This document shows positions 6,876 to 15,276 of a stretch of 38,539 nucleotides of DNA, in pieces. A model generated the notes under the pieces. The model searched no databases. It was not told where the DNA came from and worked only from the letters and a program-made list of their open reading frames with translations. The stretch comes from Peptoniphilus_A hominis (lineage in GTDB: Bacteria; Bacillota; Clostridia; Tissierellales; Peptoniphilaceae): contig NZ_JBBMFO010000019.1 in the NCBI RefSeq assembly GCF_040096015.1, positions 1 through 38,539 on the forward strand, given 5' to 3'. The position numbers and the translations under genes are program-made. Positions within the stretch are counted from its first letter, which is position 1. Every line of letters begins with the position of its first letter.

Positions 6876-8018
6876 ATGGATTTTATAATGGACAAGGAAC
6901 ATCTATTGTTACAACAAATGTATCGCGCATTTGCTGAAACTGAAGTAGAACCTGTTGCCGCTGATGTTGATGCGACAGAAGAAGTTCCTATGGAAAATGT
7001 TAAAAAAATGGCCAGATATGGTTTCTTTGGAATACCATTTCCTAAAGAATACGGTGGACAAGGTGCAGACTATGTAGCTTACGCTATGGCAGTAGAAGAA
7101 CTTTCTAAGAAATGTGCTACTACTGGTGTTATTGTTTCTGCTCACACTTCACTATGCTGTGCTCCAATTTATGAAAATGGAACAGAAGAACAAAAGAAAA
7201 AATACTTACCAGACCTACTAGCAGGTAGAAAAATCGGTGCTTTCGGTCTTACTGAACCAGGTGCTGGTACTGACGCAAGTGGTCAAAGAACAACTGCTGT
7301 ACTTGATGGTGACGAATACGTACTTAACGGATCAAAGATCTTTATTACAAACGCAGGATTTGCTGATGTATTTGTAATCATAGCAATGACTGATAGATCT
7401 AAGGGAAATCACGGAATTTCTGCTTTCATAGTTGAAAGAGGAACTCCAGGATTTACTGTTGGTGAACCAGAAGACAAGATGGGTATCAGAGGTTCTTCTA
7501 CTTGTGAACTTATCTTTGAAGATTGTAGAATTCCTAAAGAAAATCTTCTTGGAAGAGAAGGTAAGGGCTTCAAACTTGCAATGAAGACTCTTGACGGTGG
7601 TAGAATTGGTATCGCATCTCAAGCTCTTGGTATTGCAGAAGGCGCAATTGACGAAACTGTTAAATACACTTCTGAAAGAAAACAATTTGGTAGAAGAATT
7701 TCTCAATTCCAAAACACTCAATTTGAACTTGCAGATATGAAAACTACTGCTGAAGCAGCTCAACTATTAGTTTACAGAGCAGCTGACGCAAAGGGTAATG
7801 GCGAAGCTTACGGACACTATGCAGCTATGGCTAAATTATTTGCAGCAGATGCGGCAAGTGATATTACTAGAAGATGTCTACAATTATTCGGTGGATACGG
7901 ATACACTCGTGACTATCCAATTGAAAGAATGATGAGAGACGCTAAGATCACTGAAATTTACGAAGGTACATCTGAAGTAATGAAGATGGTTGTATCTGGC
8001 TGGATGGGCGTTAAATAA
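6876..8018 (+). CDS. bcd: Butyryl-CoA (short-chain acyl-CoA) dehydrogenase
   Basis: 380 residues, the usual size. It reduces crotonyl-CoA to butyryl-CoA with FAD, normally in complex with EtfAB. Visible motifs are GAFGLTEPGAGTDASG (FAD/substrate binding, ~121-136), GIRGSSTCELIFEDCRIP, RKQFGRRISQFQ and the C-terminal LQLFGGYGYTRDYPIERMMR. The IYEGTSEV segment (~365) carries the catalytic Glu of the short-chain family. A TTAGGGGG ribosome site precedes the start. It is followed after 18 nt by etfB and then etfA, which fits the electron-bifurcating Bcd-EtfAB complex of butyrate producers, coupling crotonyl-CoA reduction by NADH to ferredoxin reduction. Butyrate fermentation is inferred from this operon alone; thl, hbd and crt are not here. 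Confidence 0.95.
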   Translation: MDFIMDKEHLLLQQMYRAFAETEVEPVAADVDATEEVPMENVKKMARYGFFGIPFPKEYGGQGADYVAYAMAVEELSKKCATTGVIVSAHTSLCCAPIYENGTEEQKKKYLPDLLAGRKIGAFGLTEPGAGTDASGQRTTAVLDGDEYVLNGSKIFITNAGFADVFVIIAMTDRSKGNHGISAFIVERGTPGFTVGEPEDKMGIRGSSTCELIFEDCRIPKENLLGREGKGFKLAMKTLDGGRIGIASQALGIAEGAIDETVKYTSERKQFGRRISQFQNTQFELADMKTTAEAAQLLVYRAADAKGNGEAYGHYAAMAKLFAADAASDITRRCLQLFGGYGYTRDYPIERMMRDAKITEIYEGTSEVMKMVVSGWMGVK

Positions 8019-8036
8019 TCGGAAGGAGTATTATAG

Positions 8037-8834
8037 ATGAATATAGTAGTATGTATTAAACAAGTACCTGATACTAATGAAGTTAGACTTGACCCTGTTA
8101 CTAACACTCTTATTAGAGATGGTGTGCCAAGTATTATAAACCCTGATGATAAATCAGGTCTTGAAGTAGCACTTAGACTTAAAGATGAAAATCCAGATAT
8201 CCATGTAACAGTTTTATCAATGGGACCTCCACAAGCTGAAGCTGCTCTTAGAGAAGCTCTTGCTATGGGAGCTGACGATGCAATTCTAGTTTCTGACAGA
8301 GCATTTGGTGGAGCTGACACTTGGGCTACATCTTGTACAATCACTGCAGCTCTTGAACACTTAGATTTCGATCTAATTGTTTGTGGTAGACAAGCTATCG
8401 ACGGTGATACTGCGCAAGTTGGACCACAAATTGCTGAACATATTGGAGTTCCACAAGTTTCTTATGTAGAAGAACTTGAACTAGACAAAGACATGAAGGG
8501 TATTACTGTTAAGAGACAATTCGAAGACAGATACCATACAATTAATGCTAAATTCCCATGCTTAATCACTGCAATTGCAGAATTAGCAGAACCTAGATAT
8601 ATGACAATTGGTAAAGTTTTTGAAGCTTACCAAAAAGAAATCAAAGTTTGGGGTCTTGAAGATATTAAGGACAAACTTGATATGGCAAACATAGGACTTA
8701 AGGGATCACCTACAAAGGTTAAAAAATCTTTCCCTAAACAAGGTAAGGGCAAGGGCGTTCTTTTAACTGATCTTACTGCTGACGAAGCAGCTCAAGCTAT
8801 CGTTGCTAAACTTCAAGAAAAGTATATTATCTAA
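8037..8834 (+). CDS. etfB: Electron transfer flavoprotein beta subunit
   Basis: 265 residues. The N-terminus MNIVVCIKQVPDTNEVRLDP and the internal VCGRQAIDGDTAQVGPQIAE motif are typical of EtfB of the bifurcating type. The subunit binds the NADH-proximal (bifurcating) flavin with EtfA and passes electrons to ferredoxin and to the Etf/Bcd FADs. The start is set by the GGAAGGAG site 18 nt after bcd. The operon position between bcd and etfA is the standard order. Confidence 0.95.
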   Translation: MNIVVCIKQVPDTNEVRLDPVTNTLIRDGVPSIINPDDKSGLEVALRLKDENPDIHVTVLSMGPPQAEAALREALAMGADDAILVSDRAFGGADTWATSCTITAALEHLDFDLIVCGRQAIDGDTAQVGPQIAEHIGVPQVSYVEELELDKDMKGITVKRQFEDRYHTINAKFPCLITAIAELAEPRYMTIGKVFEAYQKEIKVWGLEDIKDKLDMANIGLKGSPTKVKKSFPKQGKGKGVLLTDLTADEAAQAIVAKLQEKYII

Positions 8835-8848
8835 TTGGGGGTTTAAAA

Positions 8849-9856
8849 ATGAGTAAAGATGTATTTGTATTTATAGAACAAAGAGACAATAAACTTGAAA
8901 AAGTTGGTATAGAACTTTTGGGAAAGGCAAGAGAACTTGCCGACGCTCTTGGACAAGATGTTGTTGCAATGTTACTTGGCGAAAAAGTTAAGGACCACGC
9001 ACAAACTCTTATTAGACACGGAGCTGACAAAGTTCTTGTAGTAGAAGATGAAATGCTTAAAGAATATGTTACTGAACCATATGCTAAGGCAATCACTCAA
9101 ATTATAAAAGAAAAAGATCCTGAAATCGTAATTTACGGTGCATCATCAATAGGTCGTGACCTTGCTCCAAGACTAGCAGCAAGAATTCACACAGGACTTA
9201 CTGCTGACTGTACAAAACTAGAAATAGATGAAGAATCTAAGAACCTTATGATGACAAGACCTGCTTTCGGTGGTAACCTAATGGCAACTATCCTTTGTGA
9301 AGACTTTAGACCACAAATGGCAACAGTTAGACCTGGAGTTATGCAAGCACTTGATTCTGACGATTCAAGAAAGGGCGAAGTTGAAGAAATTAAAGTTGAC
9401 TTCACTGACGCTGACATGAATGTTAAGGTACTTGACATTGCTAAACAAGAATCTCACAAGAAAGATATCACAGAAGCTAAGATATTAGTATCTGGTGGTC
9501 GTGGAATCGGTGGACCAGAAGGATTTAAACCTCTTCAAGAACTTGCTGACAAACTAGAAGCAGAAATTTCTGCATCAAGAGCATCAGTAGATTCAGGTTG
9601 GATAACTAAGGATCACCAAGTTGGACAAACTGGTAAGACAGTTAGACCAGAACTTTACTTCGCAATGGGTATCTCTGGAGCAATCCAACACGTTGCAGGT
9701 ATGGAAGAATCTGACCTTATCATAGCTGTTAATAAAGACCCTGAAGCAGCAATTTTTGAAATTGCAGACCTTGGAGTTGTTGGTGACATCAACGCAGTTG
9801 TTCCAAAACTAATTGAAGCAATTGAAAGAGAACAAAAAATTAAAGCTGAAATTTAA
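8849..9856 (+). CDS. etfA: Electron transfer flavoprotein alpha subunit
   Basis: 335 residues. The N-terminal domain contains IYGASSIGRDLAPRLAARI, and the C-terminal FAD-binding domain has VSGGRGIGGPEGF, SRASVDSGW, QVGQTGKTVRPELYFAMGIS and NKDPEAAIF, all standard EtfA signatures. It partners EtfB and Bcd. The gene lies 14 nt after etfB with a GGGGG ribosome site. It ends the operon and is followed by a strong terminator. The extra ferredoxin domain found in some anaerobic EtfA proteins is absent. Confidence 0.95.
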   Translation: MSKDVFVFIEQRDNKLEKVGIELLGKARELADALGQDVVAMLLGEKVKDHAQTLIRHGADKVLVVEDEMLKEYVTEPYAKAITQIIKEKDPEIVIYGASSIGRDLAPRLAARIHTGLTADCTKLEIDEESKNLMMTRPAFGGNLMATILCEDFRPQMATVRPGVMQALDSDDSRKGEVEEIKVDFTDADMNVKVLDIAKQESHKKDITEAKILVSGGRGIGGPEGFKPLQELADKLEAEISASRASVDSGWITKDHQVGQTGKTVRPELYFAMGISGAIQHVAGMEESDLIIAVNKDPEAAIFEIADLGVVGDINAVVPKLIEAIEREQKIKAEI

Positions 9857-9875
9857 TTTTAAATAAATTTTATTT

Positions 9876-9906
9876 AAAGAGGCTACAAGCTTGTAGCCTC
9901 TTTTTT
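9876..9906 (+). terminator. Terminator of bcd-etfBA
   Basis: A long perfect palindrome (AAAGAGGCTACA paired with TGTAGCCTCTTT around an AGCT centre) followed by a T-run, 20 nt after the etfA stop. Confidence 0.95.
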
Positions 9907-9957
9907 GTTGGAATTTTTGGGATTTTTAAGTTTATAGGGCAAGTTATAAAATAAAAT

Positions 9958-10245
9958 TGGACACAAATAAATACAAGAGATATAGTAATGCAGCTTGCAA
10001 GAGAAGAACTTGGCATTGAGTGCCTAGAAAAATCAATTGCAAGGACTGAGCTTTATAATGCAGATGAAGTTTTCTTCTCAGGAACTGCCATGGAAGTTGC
10101 ACAAGTAGTTGAAGTTGACGAAATAAAAGTTGCCCATGGAAGACCCGGCGAGCTGACAATGAAGTTAAAGGAACTTTTCCATGACTTGATTCATGGCAAG
10201 AATGAAAAGTATAAGGATTCGCTTAGACCAGTTTATAGAAAATAA
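9958..10245 (+). pseudogene. ilvE: 3' remnant of branched-chain amino acid aminotransferase
   Basis: The frame reads TRDIVMQLAREELGIECLEK, then TELYNADEVFFSGTAMEVAQ, HGRPGELTMKLKELFHDLIH and a stop. This is the C-terminal ~90 residues of IlvE (family length ~300-340), a PLP enzyme of branched-chain amino acid metabolism. The 5' two thirds, including the PLP lysine, are missing. The break lies at about 9966, directly beside ATAAAATTGGACACAA, which matches the IS-like end at 50-73. An internal ATG at 9988 lacks a ribosome site. A terminator still follows. It is not expected to be functional. Confidence 0.8.
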
Positions 10246-10292
10246 TTTTTATTTGATAGAAGGTAAAAATTTTATAGAATAAAAGAATAAGG

Positions 10293-10320
10293 TCGGCAGG
10301 AAGGCTCCTGTCGATTTTTT
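10293..10320 (+). terminator. Terminator after ilvE remnant
   Basis: TCGGCAGGA pairs with TCCTGTCGA around an AGGC loop, followed by seven T residues. It is probably the original ilvE terminator. Confidence 0.85.
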
Positions 10321-10358
10321 TGAAATTTTAAGGGAAATAGGCTTAAACTTATTATTTA

Positions 10359-10388
10359 TTGAAAAAGTCTAGCTTTAAATGGTATCAT
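10359..10388 (+). promoter_or_regulatory. Promoter of apbE
   Basis: TTGAAA (10359-10364), an 18-bp spacer and TATCAT (10383-10388) with an upstream TGG giving an extended -10 element. It is 15 nt before the start codon at 10404, so the leader is very short. Confidence 0.6.
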
Positions 10389-10403
10389 ATAGAAGGTGAT
10401 AAT

Positions 10404-11546
10404 ATGAAAAAAGCAATACTCGCTGTGACTTTGGGAAGTCTTTTGATTCTTTCTGCCTGCGGCGACAAAAATGTAAATAAAAATGCAAATGTAAGTGAAA
10501 ATAAAAATGCCATTGAGGCAGAGCAAAAGCCAGTTGCAAAAGAAATCACAAGAGATGGTGAAAAGAGCGAAATCGAATTTTACGACACCTTTGACACAGT
10601 GGTTCACATTGCAATTTATTCTGATGATGAAAGTTTTGCCAGTGAAAATTTGACTTATGCAAAGGAAAGGTTTGAAGACCTGCACAAACTTTTTGACAAC
10701 TACAGAAATTATGATGGCTATGTAAATGTCAAGTCAATTAATGATGAGGCTGGCGTAAAGCCTGTTGTGGTGGATGATACTTTATTTAAGCTAATAAAGG
10801 ATTCTGTGGATTACAATAAAAACATTTCACACAAGACAAATATTGCCCTTGGTCCTGTTACAAAGCTTTGGAATGAGTACAGAGAACTTTATGAATCTGG
10901 AAAGACTAAGGAAGAAGTTATTGCCCTAAAGGGTCAGGCTCTACCTAGTGATGAAGAATTAGAAAAGCTCCGTCCTCTTACAAATATTGAAAATGTAAAA
11001 TTAGACGAAAAGAAAAAATCTGTTGAAATAGATAAGGGCATGGAGCTTGACTTGGGAGCAACTGCCAAGGGTTTTGCAACAGAACTTGTGGCAAGAGAGC
11101 TTGAAGAAAGAGGAGTTAAGTCCTGTGTAATTTCTGCTGGCGGAAATGTTAGAATTATTGGAAAGCCAGTAGACGGTCGTGACAATTTTAAAATTGGAAT
11201 TCAAAATCCCGACCTTGAAAGTCAGGATCCAATACTTGCTGCAGTAAATGTTTCTAACACATCTATAGTTACAAGTGGCGACTACCAAAGATACTTCGAC
11301 CTTGACGGCGTTAGATACTGTCACATAATCGACCCCGACAGCTTAAAGCCTGCTGCAAATTTAAAGTCTGTCACAATTATTAAAGAGGATTCAGGCCTTT
11401 GTGACTTTTTATCTACTGCGGCCTTTAATTCCACTGACGATGAGATAAATGCCCTTGCAGAGAAAACTGATTCTGCAATTATTTGGGTGGACAAGGACAT
11501 GAAGATACAATTATCAGAAAAAGCCCAAAAATTCTTGGATAATTAG
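10404..11546 (+). CDS. apbE: FAD:protein FMN transferase (ApbE family lipoprotein)
   Basis: 380 residues from the ATG at 10404, preferred over the longer frame because GAAGGTGAT precedes it and a lipoprotein signal begins there: MKKAILAVTLGSLLILSAC, lipobox LSAC with Cys19. The mature enzyme has the ApbE motifs EFYDTFDTVVHIAIYS, LDLGATAKGFAT, SAGGNVRIIG, TSGDYQRYF, HIIDP and a CDFLSTAAF end. ApbE covalently attaches FMN to Thr/Ser of exported flavoproteins such as Rnf/Nqr subunits and FMN-binding proteins. No obvious target with an FMN-binding domain lies in this window. It is followed by two genes in a likely operon. Confidence 0.93.
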   Translation: MKKAILAVTLGSLLILSACGDKNVNKNANVSENKNAIEAEQKPVAKEITRDGEKSEIEFYDTFDTVVHIAIYSDDESFASENLTYAKERFEDLHKLFDNYRNYDGYVNVKSINDEAGVKPVVVDDTLFKLIKDSVDYNKNISHKTNIALGPVTKLWNEYRELYESGKTKEEVIALKGQALPSDEELEKLRPLTNIENVKLDEKKKSVEIDKGMELDLGATAKGFATELVARELEERGVKSCVISAGGNVRIIGKPVDGRDNFKIGIQNPDLESQDPILAAVNVSNTSIVTSGDYQRYFDLDGVRYCHIIDPDSLKPAANLKSVTIIKEDSGLCDFLSTAAFNSTDDEINALAEKTDSAIIWVDKDMKIQLSEKAQKFLDN

Positions 11547-11554
11547 GAGTGCAA

Positions 11555-12058
11555 ATGAGAAATAATACTAGAGGATTAATTTTTCACATCTTAATAGTTT
11601 TTATAACCTTTGCCATTTCAGCCCTCATAAATTTAAGTACCAACATGAGAAATTTGGTCTATGGAAATATTTTTTTCAAAATTATTTTAGTTGCAGTCAT
11701 AGTAGTCCTCTACTATAACTTTGGAAAAATGCTCTCAAAGAGAAATGCAAGGAGCCTTGATTTTTTTGCAGGCAATTTAATTTTTCTAATTGGCTTAATT
11801 TTATTTGCCCTTGGATTTTTGGGTTTGGGGAAAGAATTTTTCACTGGCTCAGTTGGTGGATCCTATTGGAAGTTTCCCATGGAATTCTTTTTGATGCCAG
11901 AGGTTTATGCAATTAAGGTTCTGGGCATAAACTACAATGCCCTAAGTCTTTTTGTTGCTACACTTATTCCTGGATTTATTTATGGCATTAGCATAAAAAT
12001 TTCTAGGGCAAAGATCATGAAGAGAAATAGAGCGAGAATTAGAACTAGAAAAAAATAG
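11555..12058 (+). CDS. Small polytopic membrane protein, unknown function
   Basis: 167 residues from the ATG at 11555, which has AGGAG at good distance; a GTG at 11549 is the alternative. Four hydrophobic segments are visible (about residues 10-28, 40-58, 70-93 and 128-148), and the C-terminus is strongly basic (RAKIMKRNRARIRTRKK), so it probably faces the cytoplasm. I recognise no family. It sits 8 nt after apbE and 8 nt before the pgpA-family gene, so all three are probably translated from one message. Confidence 0.7.
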   Translation: MRNNTRGLIFHILIVFITFAISALINLSTNMRNLVYGNIFFKIILVAVIVVLYYNFGKMLSKRNARSLDFFAGNLIFLIGLILFALGFLGLGKEFFTGSVGGSYWKFPMEFFLMPEVYAIKVLGINYNALSLFVATLIPGFIYGISIKISRAKIMKRNRARIRTRKK

Positions 12059-12066
12059 GAGGATTT

Positions 12067-12570
12067 GTGAAAGATATACTTTATAAATACGACAGCCAGG
12101 AGCTTTATGAGCATACTGTTAAAAGATTACAGGATTTTGGAGTTGAGTTAATTGAAATTGCAAAGCTCGTTCAAGAGCTTCAAGGCGAATACATCAAAGA
12201 CCTTGATTTAGATAGATGCCTAGAAAGTGTTGAAAGCGTAATAAAAAAGAGGGAGTCAATTCACGCAATCTTAACAGGCCTTGCCCTTGACGACTTGGCA
12301 AATGAAGGCAAGCTCCCTGAGCCAATTCAATCAATTATCCATGACGACGAAGGACTCTATGGCATTGACGAGATTTTGACTCTCGGCATTGTAAATATGT
12401 ATGGCACAATTGGCCTTACCAACTTTGGCTATCTGGACAAGAAAAAAATTGGCATAATAAAGGAACTTGATGAAAAGAAAAAAGTTGAGAGAGTAACTAC
12501 TTTTGCAGACGACTTGGTGGCAGCAATTGCCGCAGCTGCATCTGCAAGAATAGCCCATCAAAATAGATAA
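12067..12570 (+). CDS. pgpA: PgpA-family protein (YutG-like phosphatidylglycerophosphatase A domain)
   Basis: 167 residues from a GTG start; the AGGAGG site overlaps the stop of the preceding gene. Family motifs include VQELQGEYIKDLDLDRCLES, KRESIHAILTGLALDDLA, DDEGLYGIDEILTLGIVNMY, GTIGLTNFGYLDK and a C-terminal FADDLVAAIAAAASARIAH. The domain dephosphorylates phosphatidylglycerophosphate in PgpA proteins; the short Firmicutes YutG-type versions lack the usual membrane helices and their substrate is less certain. A terminator 27 nt downstream lies inside the convergent regulator gene. Confidence 0.85.
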   Translation: MKDILYKYDSQELYEHTVKRLQDFGVELIEIAKLVQELQGEYIKDLDLDRCLESVESVIKKRESIHAILTGLALDDLANEGKLPEPIQSIIHDDEGLYGIDEILTLGIVNMYGTIGLTNFGYLDKKKIGIIKELDEKKKVERVTTFADDLVAAIAAAASARIAHQNR

Positions 12571-12585
12571 TAAAATTTCATAAAA

Positions 12586-13230
12586 CTATAAAATTCGGAA
12601 GGTCTTATTGTGGTAATCAATGAGACCTTCTTTTTTTAGCTTTGAAAGCTCGCGAGAAAGGGAAGATCTATTTAAATTTAAATACTGTGCCAGCTCTGTA
12701 ATGTTGAAGTCAAGGGTAAAATATTTTGAGCCTTTTTTCCTCGCTTCATTGGATAAGTAGTACAGAATTTTTGAGCGAGCTGTGGGAAGGGTGAGCAGGT
12801 TTAATTTGTCTCGCATGAATAAATTTTTGCCAGCTAGTATTTGTATAAGGTTGTCCTTAACTTTTTCCTTTGACTTTAAATTTTCGTCAAGAAAAGAATT
12901 GTAGTCGAAGAAAATTATTTCTGCCTCACCACTGGCAACTACAGATAGGGGAATTTCCTTCACTCCACTTATTAAGACGGACTCAGCAAAAAGTGCTGGC
13001 GCAGATAATTTTGAGAGAATAGTTTTGTTGCCAAAGTCATCGTCAACTTCAAGCTCAACTTGCCCACTTAATAAAATTCCAAAATTATTTATGTCATCGC
13101 CAACATTAAAGATAGTGGTCTTGTTTTTATAAATTTTTTTGTCAGATAGAAATTTTTTCACTTCTTCAAGCTCTAAGTCATTTAAATTGTTAAATAATTT
13201 TAAGTTTTTTAGCATCTTTGAAAGTTCCAT
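12586..13230 (-). CDS. Crp/Fnr-family transcriptional regulator
   Basis: 214 residues. Residues ~12-125 form a cyclic-nucleotide-binding-like beta-roll (GDDINNFGILLSGQVELEV); residues ~145-212 form a Crp-type winged helix with recognition helix LAQYLNLNRSSLSRELSKLK. There is no cysteine in the whole protein, so it is not an FNR-type iron-sulfur sensor, and the classic cAMP-binding residues are not evident; the effector is unknown. It is divergent from the thioredoxin-like ferredoxin/hydrogenase pair, with a perfect palindrome between them, and probably controls one or both. The start has an AGGTG site. Confidence 0.88.
   Translation of the reverse strand: MELSKMLKNLKLFNNLNDLELEEVKKFLSDKKIYKNKTTIFNVGDDINNFGILLSGQVELEVDDDFGNKTILSKLSAPALFAESVLISGVKEIPLSVVASGEAEIIFFDYNSFLDENLKSKEKVKDNLIQILAGKNLFMRDKLNLLTLPTARSKILYYLSNEARKKGSKYFTLDFNITELAQYLNLNRSSLSRELSKLKKEGLIDYHNKTFRIL
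12598..12637 (+). terminator. Terminator of the apbE-pgpA operon, inside the convergent gene
   Basis: GAAGGTCTTATTG pairs with the downstream CAATGAGACCTTC and is followed by TTTTTTT. The whole structure lies within the last 17 codons of the minus-strand regulator gene. Confidence 0.85.
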
Positions 13231-13254
13231 ATAACACCTCGCCTATATTTTAAC

Positions 13255-13269
13255 ATTATTAGTAATAAT
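13255..13269. promoter_or_regulatory. Palindromic operator between the regulator and the hydrogenase genes
   Basis: ATTATTAGTAATAAT is a perfect inverted repeat with 7-bp arms around one base. Read toward the regulator gene, it lies just upstream of a TAAAAT -10-like box, in the probable spacer. It suits autoregulation by the Crp/Fnr protein, although the sequence does not match the classical FNR or CRP sites. Confidence 0.5.
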
Positions 13270-13349
13270 ATTCTAAAAAAACTATAATGATGATTGAAGA
13301 AGTAAATTTTAAATGTTAAACTATCAGTATAGAGTGAAGAGGAGGACAT

Positions 13350-13622
13350 ATGAAAGTTACTATTTGCATGGGTGCGAGATGCACTCTTATGGGAGCTAAC
13401 GCTATTTACGACGCAGTAGAGTACTTACAAGATCATTTGTGCGGACCAGAATCCGAACTTTGTTCTGCAGAAAATTTGGAAATTGAATTTGCACACTGCT
13501 TAAATTATTGCAAAATTCACAACAACGAAGCATCACCAGTTGTCATTGTAGACGACGAAATTATGCTAAAGGCTACTGCTCAAGAAGTAAGCGCGAAAAT
13601 TATTGATAAATTAAGGATATAA
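13350..13622 (+). CDS. Thioredoxin-like [2Fe-2S] ferredoxin (NuoE-like)
   Basis: 90 residues. Four cysteines in the thioredoxin-like ferredoxin spacing are visible: Cys6-x4-Cys11 (TICMGARCTLMG) and Cys50-x3-Cys54 (AHCLNYCKI), with two more at 31 and 38. The fold is that of the NuoE/HoxE C-terminal domain, which carries one [2Fe-2S] cluster. It lies 9 nt upstream of the hydrogenase-like gene, so it probably transfers electrons to or from that protein. Start supported by GAGGAGG. The alternative is a stand-alone ferredoxin of unrelated partner, but the gene pairing argues against this. Confidence 0.85.
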   Translation: MKVTICMGARCTLMGANAIYDAVEYLQDHLCGPESELCSAENLEIEFAHCLNYCKIHNNEASPVVIVDDEIMLKATAQEVSAKIIDKLRI

Positions 13623-13631
13623 GGGGAAAAG

Positions 13632-15137
13632 ATGAAAGAAACTTATGGAACACTTGTCGACATAAGAAGAAAAGTTTTTGCTGAAGTTGCAAGAATTGCC
13701 TATAATGATTTAGATATTTCTGCCCTTGAGGAGTCCAGCTACAAGATTGTGCCTGGCGAAGTGGCGAGATATAGAAGTGATATCTTTAGAGAGAGGGCAG
13801 TTGTCGACGAAAGACTTAGACTAGCCATGGGGCTAGATGTTAGAGAGATTGGCGTATTTAAAAATGTAACTGACGGATTTGATAAGGTAGACATAGACAC
13901 CAACGCCTACGAAAAACCACTGATAAATGTAATAAAATTTGGCTGCGAAGCTTGTCCAACTAAGGCTTATTATACAACGGACAATTGCAGAAAGTGCCTT
14001 GCCCATCCATGTATAAATGTATGCCCGGTAAATGCCATTTCCATGGGCAAAGACAGGACTATAATTGACAAGGACAAGTGCGTAAGATGTGGAAGATGTC
14101 ACGATGCCTGTCCATATTCAGCAATTGTAAAATATGAAAGACCATGTGCAGCTGCCTGTGGCGTCAATGCCATTGGATCAGATGAGTATGGAAGAGCAGA
14201 CATTGACCACGACAAGTGTGTTGCCTGCGGAAGATGTATTGCAGAATGTCCTTTTGGAGCAATATCAGACAAGACACAAATTTTCCAACTAATAAAGGCA
14301 ATAAAGTCTGGCAAAAAAGTTTATGGAGCCATTGCACCTTCCTACATAGGACAATTTGGTGCCAACACAAGTGCAAAACAAATTATAGAAGCGATAAAAC
14401 AACTTGGCTTTGAAGATGTGCTTGAAGTTGCTCTTGGAGCAGACCTTACAACTCTTCACGAAGCAAAGGAATACCTAGAAAGAGTTCCCGAAGACATACC
14501 TTTCATGGGCACAAGCTGTTGTTTCTCTTGGACTCTCATGATAAGAAATGAGTTCCCAGAATTTTTTGAGCAAGTTTCTGACTCAGGCTCTCCAATGAGA
14601 TACACTGCAAATCATATAAAGGAAAAGGACCCAGATGCAGTTGTAGTATTTATTGGGCCTTGTACTTCTAAAAAACTAGAAGCCATTGACACAAAGGTAA
14701 AATCTGATGTTGACTTTGTAATAACCTTTGAAGAATTAATGGGCATGTTTGTAGCCAAAGACATTGAACCATCTGAAATAAAAGTAGAAGAAGATGTAGA
14801 AGACGGCTCTGCCCTTGGTAGAGGTTACCCAATTGCAGGTGGCGTTGCTGAATCTGTAAAAATTGTGGCAGAAAAAATGAATCCAGACAAGGACATCCAC
14901 ATTCAAGGAGCACATACACTTTCAGAATGTATGAAGATGTTAAAAATTGCAAAGGCAGGTAAGCTTGACGGCTATCTACTTGAAGGTATGGCTTGCCCTG
15001 GAGGCTGTATAGCAGGCGTAGGAACTATTGCATCTGTAAATAGAGTCAAGAAGCAAATAGAAAAATTCAAGAAGGAATCAATTTATCCTACTCCACTTGA
15101 AAATGTAAATATAGAAAAAGAAAGAGAAAGCATATAA
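13632..15137 (+). CDS. [FeFe]-hydrogenase-like protein (group B-like, H-cluster domain with ferredoxin clusters)
   Basis: 501 residues. The N-terminal third carries several iron-sulfur cysteine sets: CEACPTKAYY, CRKCLAHPCINVCP, CVRCGRCHDACPYSAI and CVACGRCIAECPFGAI. The C-terminal two thirds is the H-cluster domain with L1 TSCCFSW (Cys296/297), L2 GPCTSKKLE (Cys344) and L3 EGMACPGGCIAGVG (Cys455/459), so all four cluster cysteines plus the proton-relay cysteine are present. L1 has Phe where most enzymes have Pro, and L2 has Gly where HydA1-type enzymes have Met. This points to a group B or related subclass, not the standard bidirectional enzyme. H2 turnover is likely but its direction cannot be told. 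The HydEFG maturases are not in the window. Confidence 0.88.
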   Translation: MKETYGTLVDIRRKVFAEVARIAYNDLDISALEESSYKIVPGEVARYRSDIFRERAVVDERLRLAMGLDVREIGVFKNVTDGFDKVDIDTNAYEKPLINVIKFGCEACPTKAYYTTDNCRKCLAHPCINVCPVNAISMGKDRTIIDKDKCVRCGRCHDACPYSAIVKYERPCAAACGVNAIGSDEYGRADIDHDKCVACGRCIAECPFGAISDKTQIFQLIKAIKSGKKVYGAIAPSYIGQFGANTSAKQIIEAIKQLGFEDVLEVALGADLTTLHEAKEYLERVPEDIPFMGTSCCFSWTLMIRNEFPEFFEQVSDSGSPMRYTANHIKEKDPDAVVVFIGPCTSKKLEAIDTKVKSDVDFVITFEELMGMFVAKDIEPSEIKVEEDVEDGSALGRGYPIAGGVAESVKIVAEKMNPDKDIHIQGAHTLSECMKMLKIAKAGKLDGYLLEGMACPGGCIAGVGTIASVNRVKKQIEKFKKESIYPTPLENVNIEKERESI

Positions 15138-15189
15138 AAAACACTGACGAAAAAAAGTGAAAATAAAATAAAAAAATTTCCCATAAATA

Positions 15190-15218
15190 TTGACAAAATA
15201 GGCTATCTAGTCTAAAAT
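15190..15218 (+). promoter_or_regulatory. Promoter of rplM-rpsI
   Basis: TTGACA (15190-15195), a 17-bp spacer and TAAAAT (15213-15218), about 60 nt before the rplM start. Confidence 0.8.
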
Positions 15219-15276
15219 ATAGGTCATGTTTAAAAAGCCCCGGAATAATTTTTAAACTATTTAGGAGGAAAATTCA

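Noticed and set aside
10359..10403. An earlier start for apbE (15 extra residues)
   Set aside because: These codons include the promoter -35/-10 elements, and the lipoprotein signal begins cleanly at the ATG at 10404.
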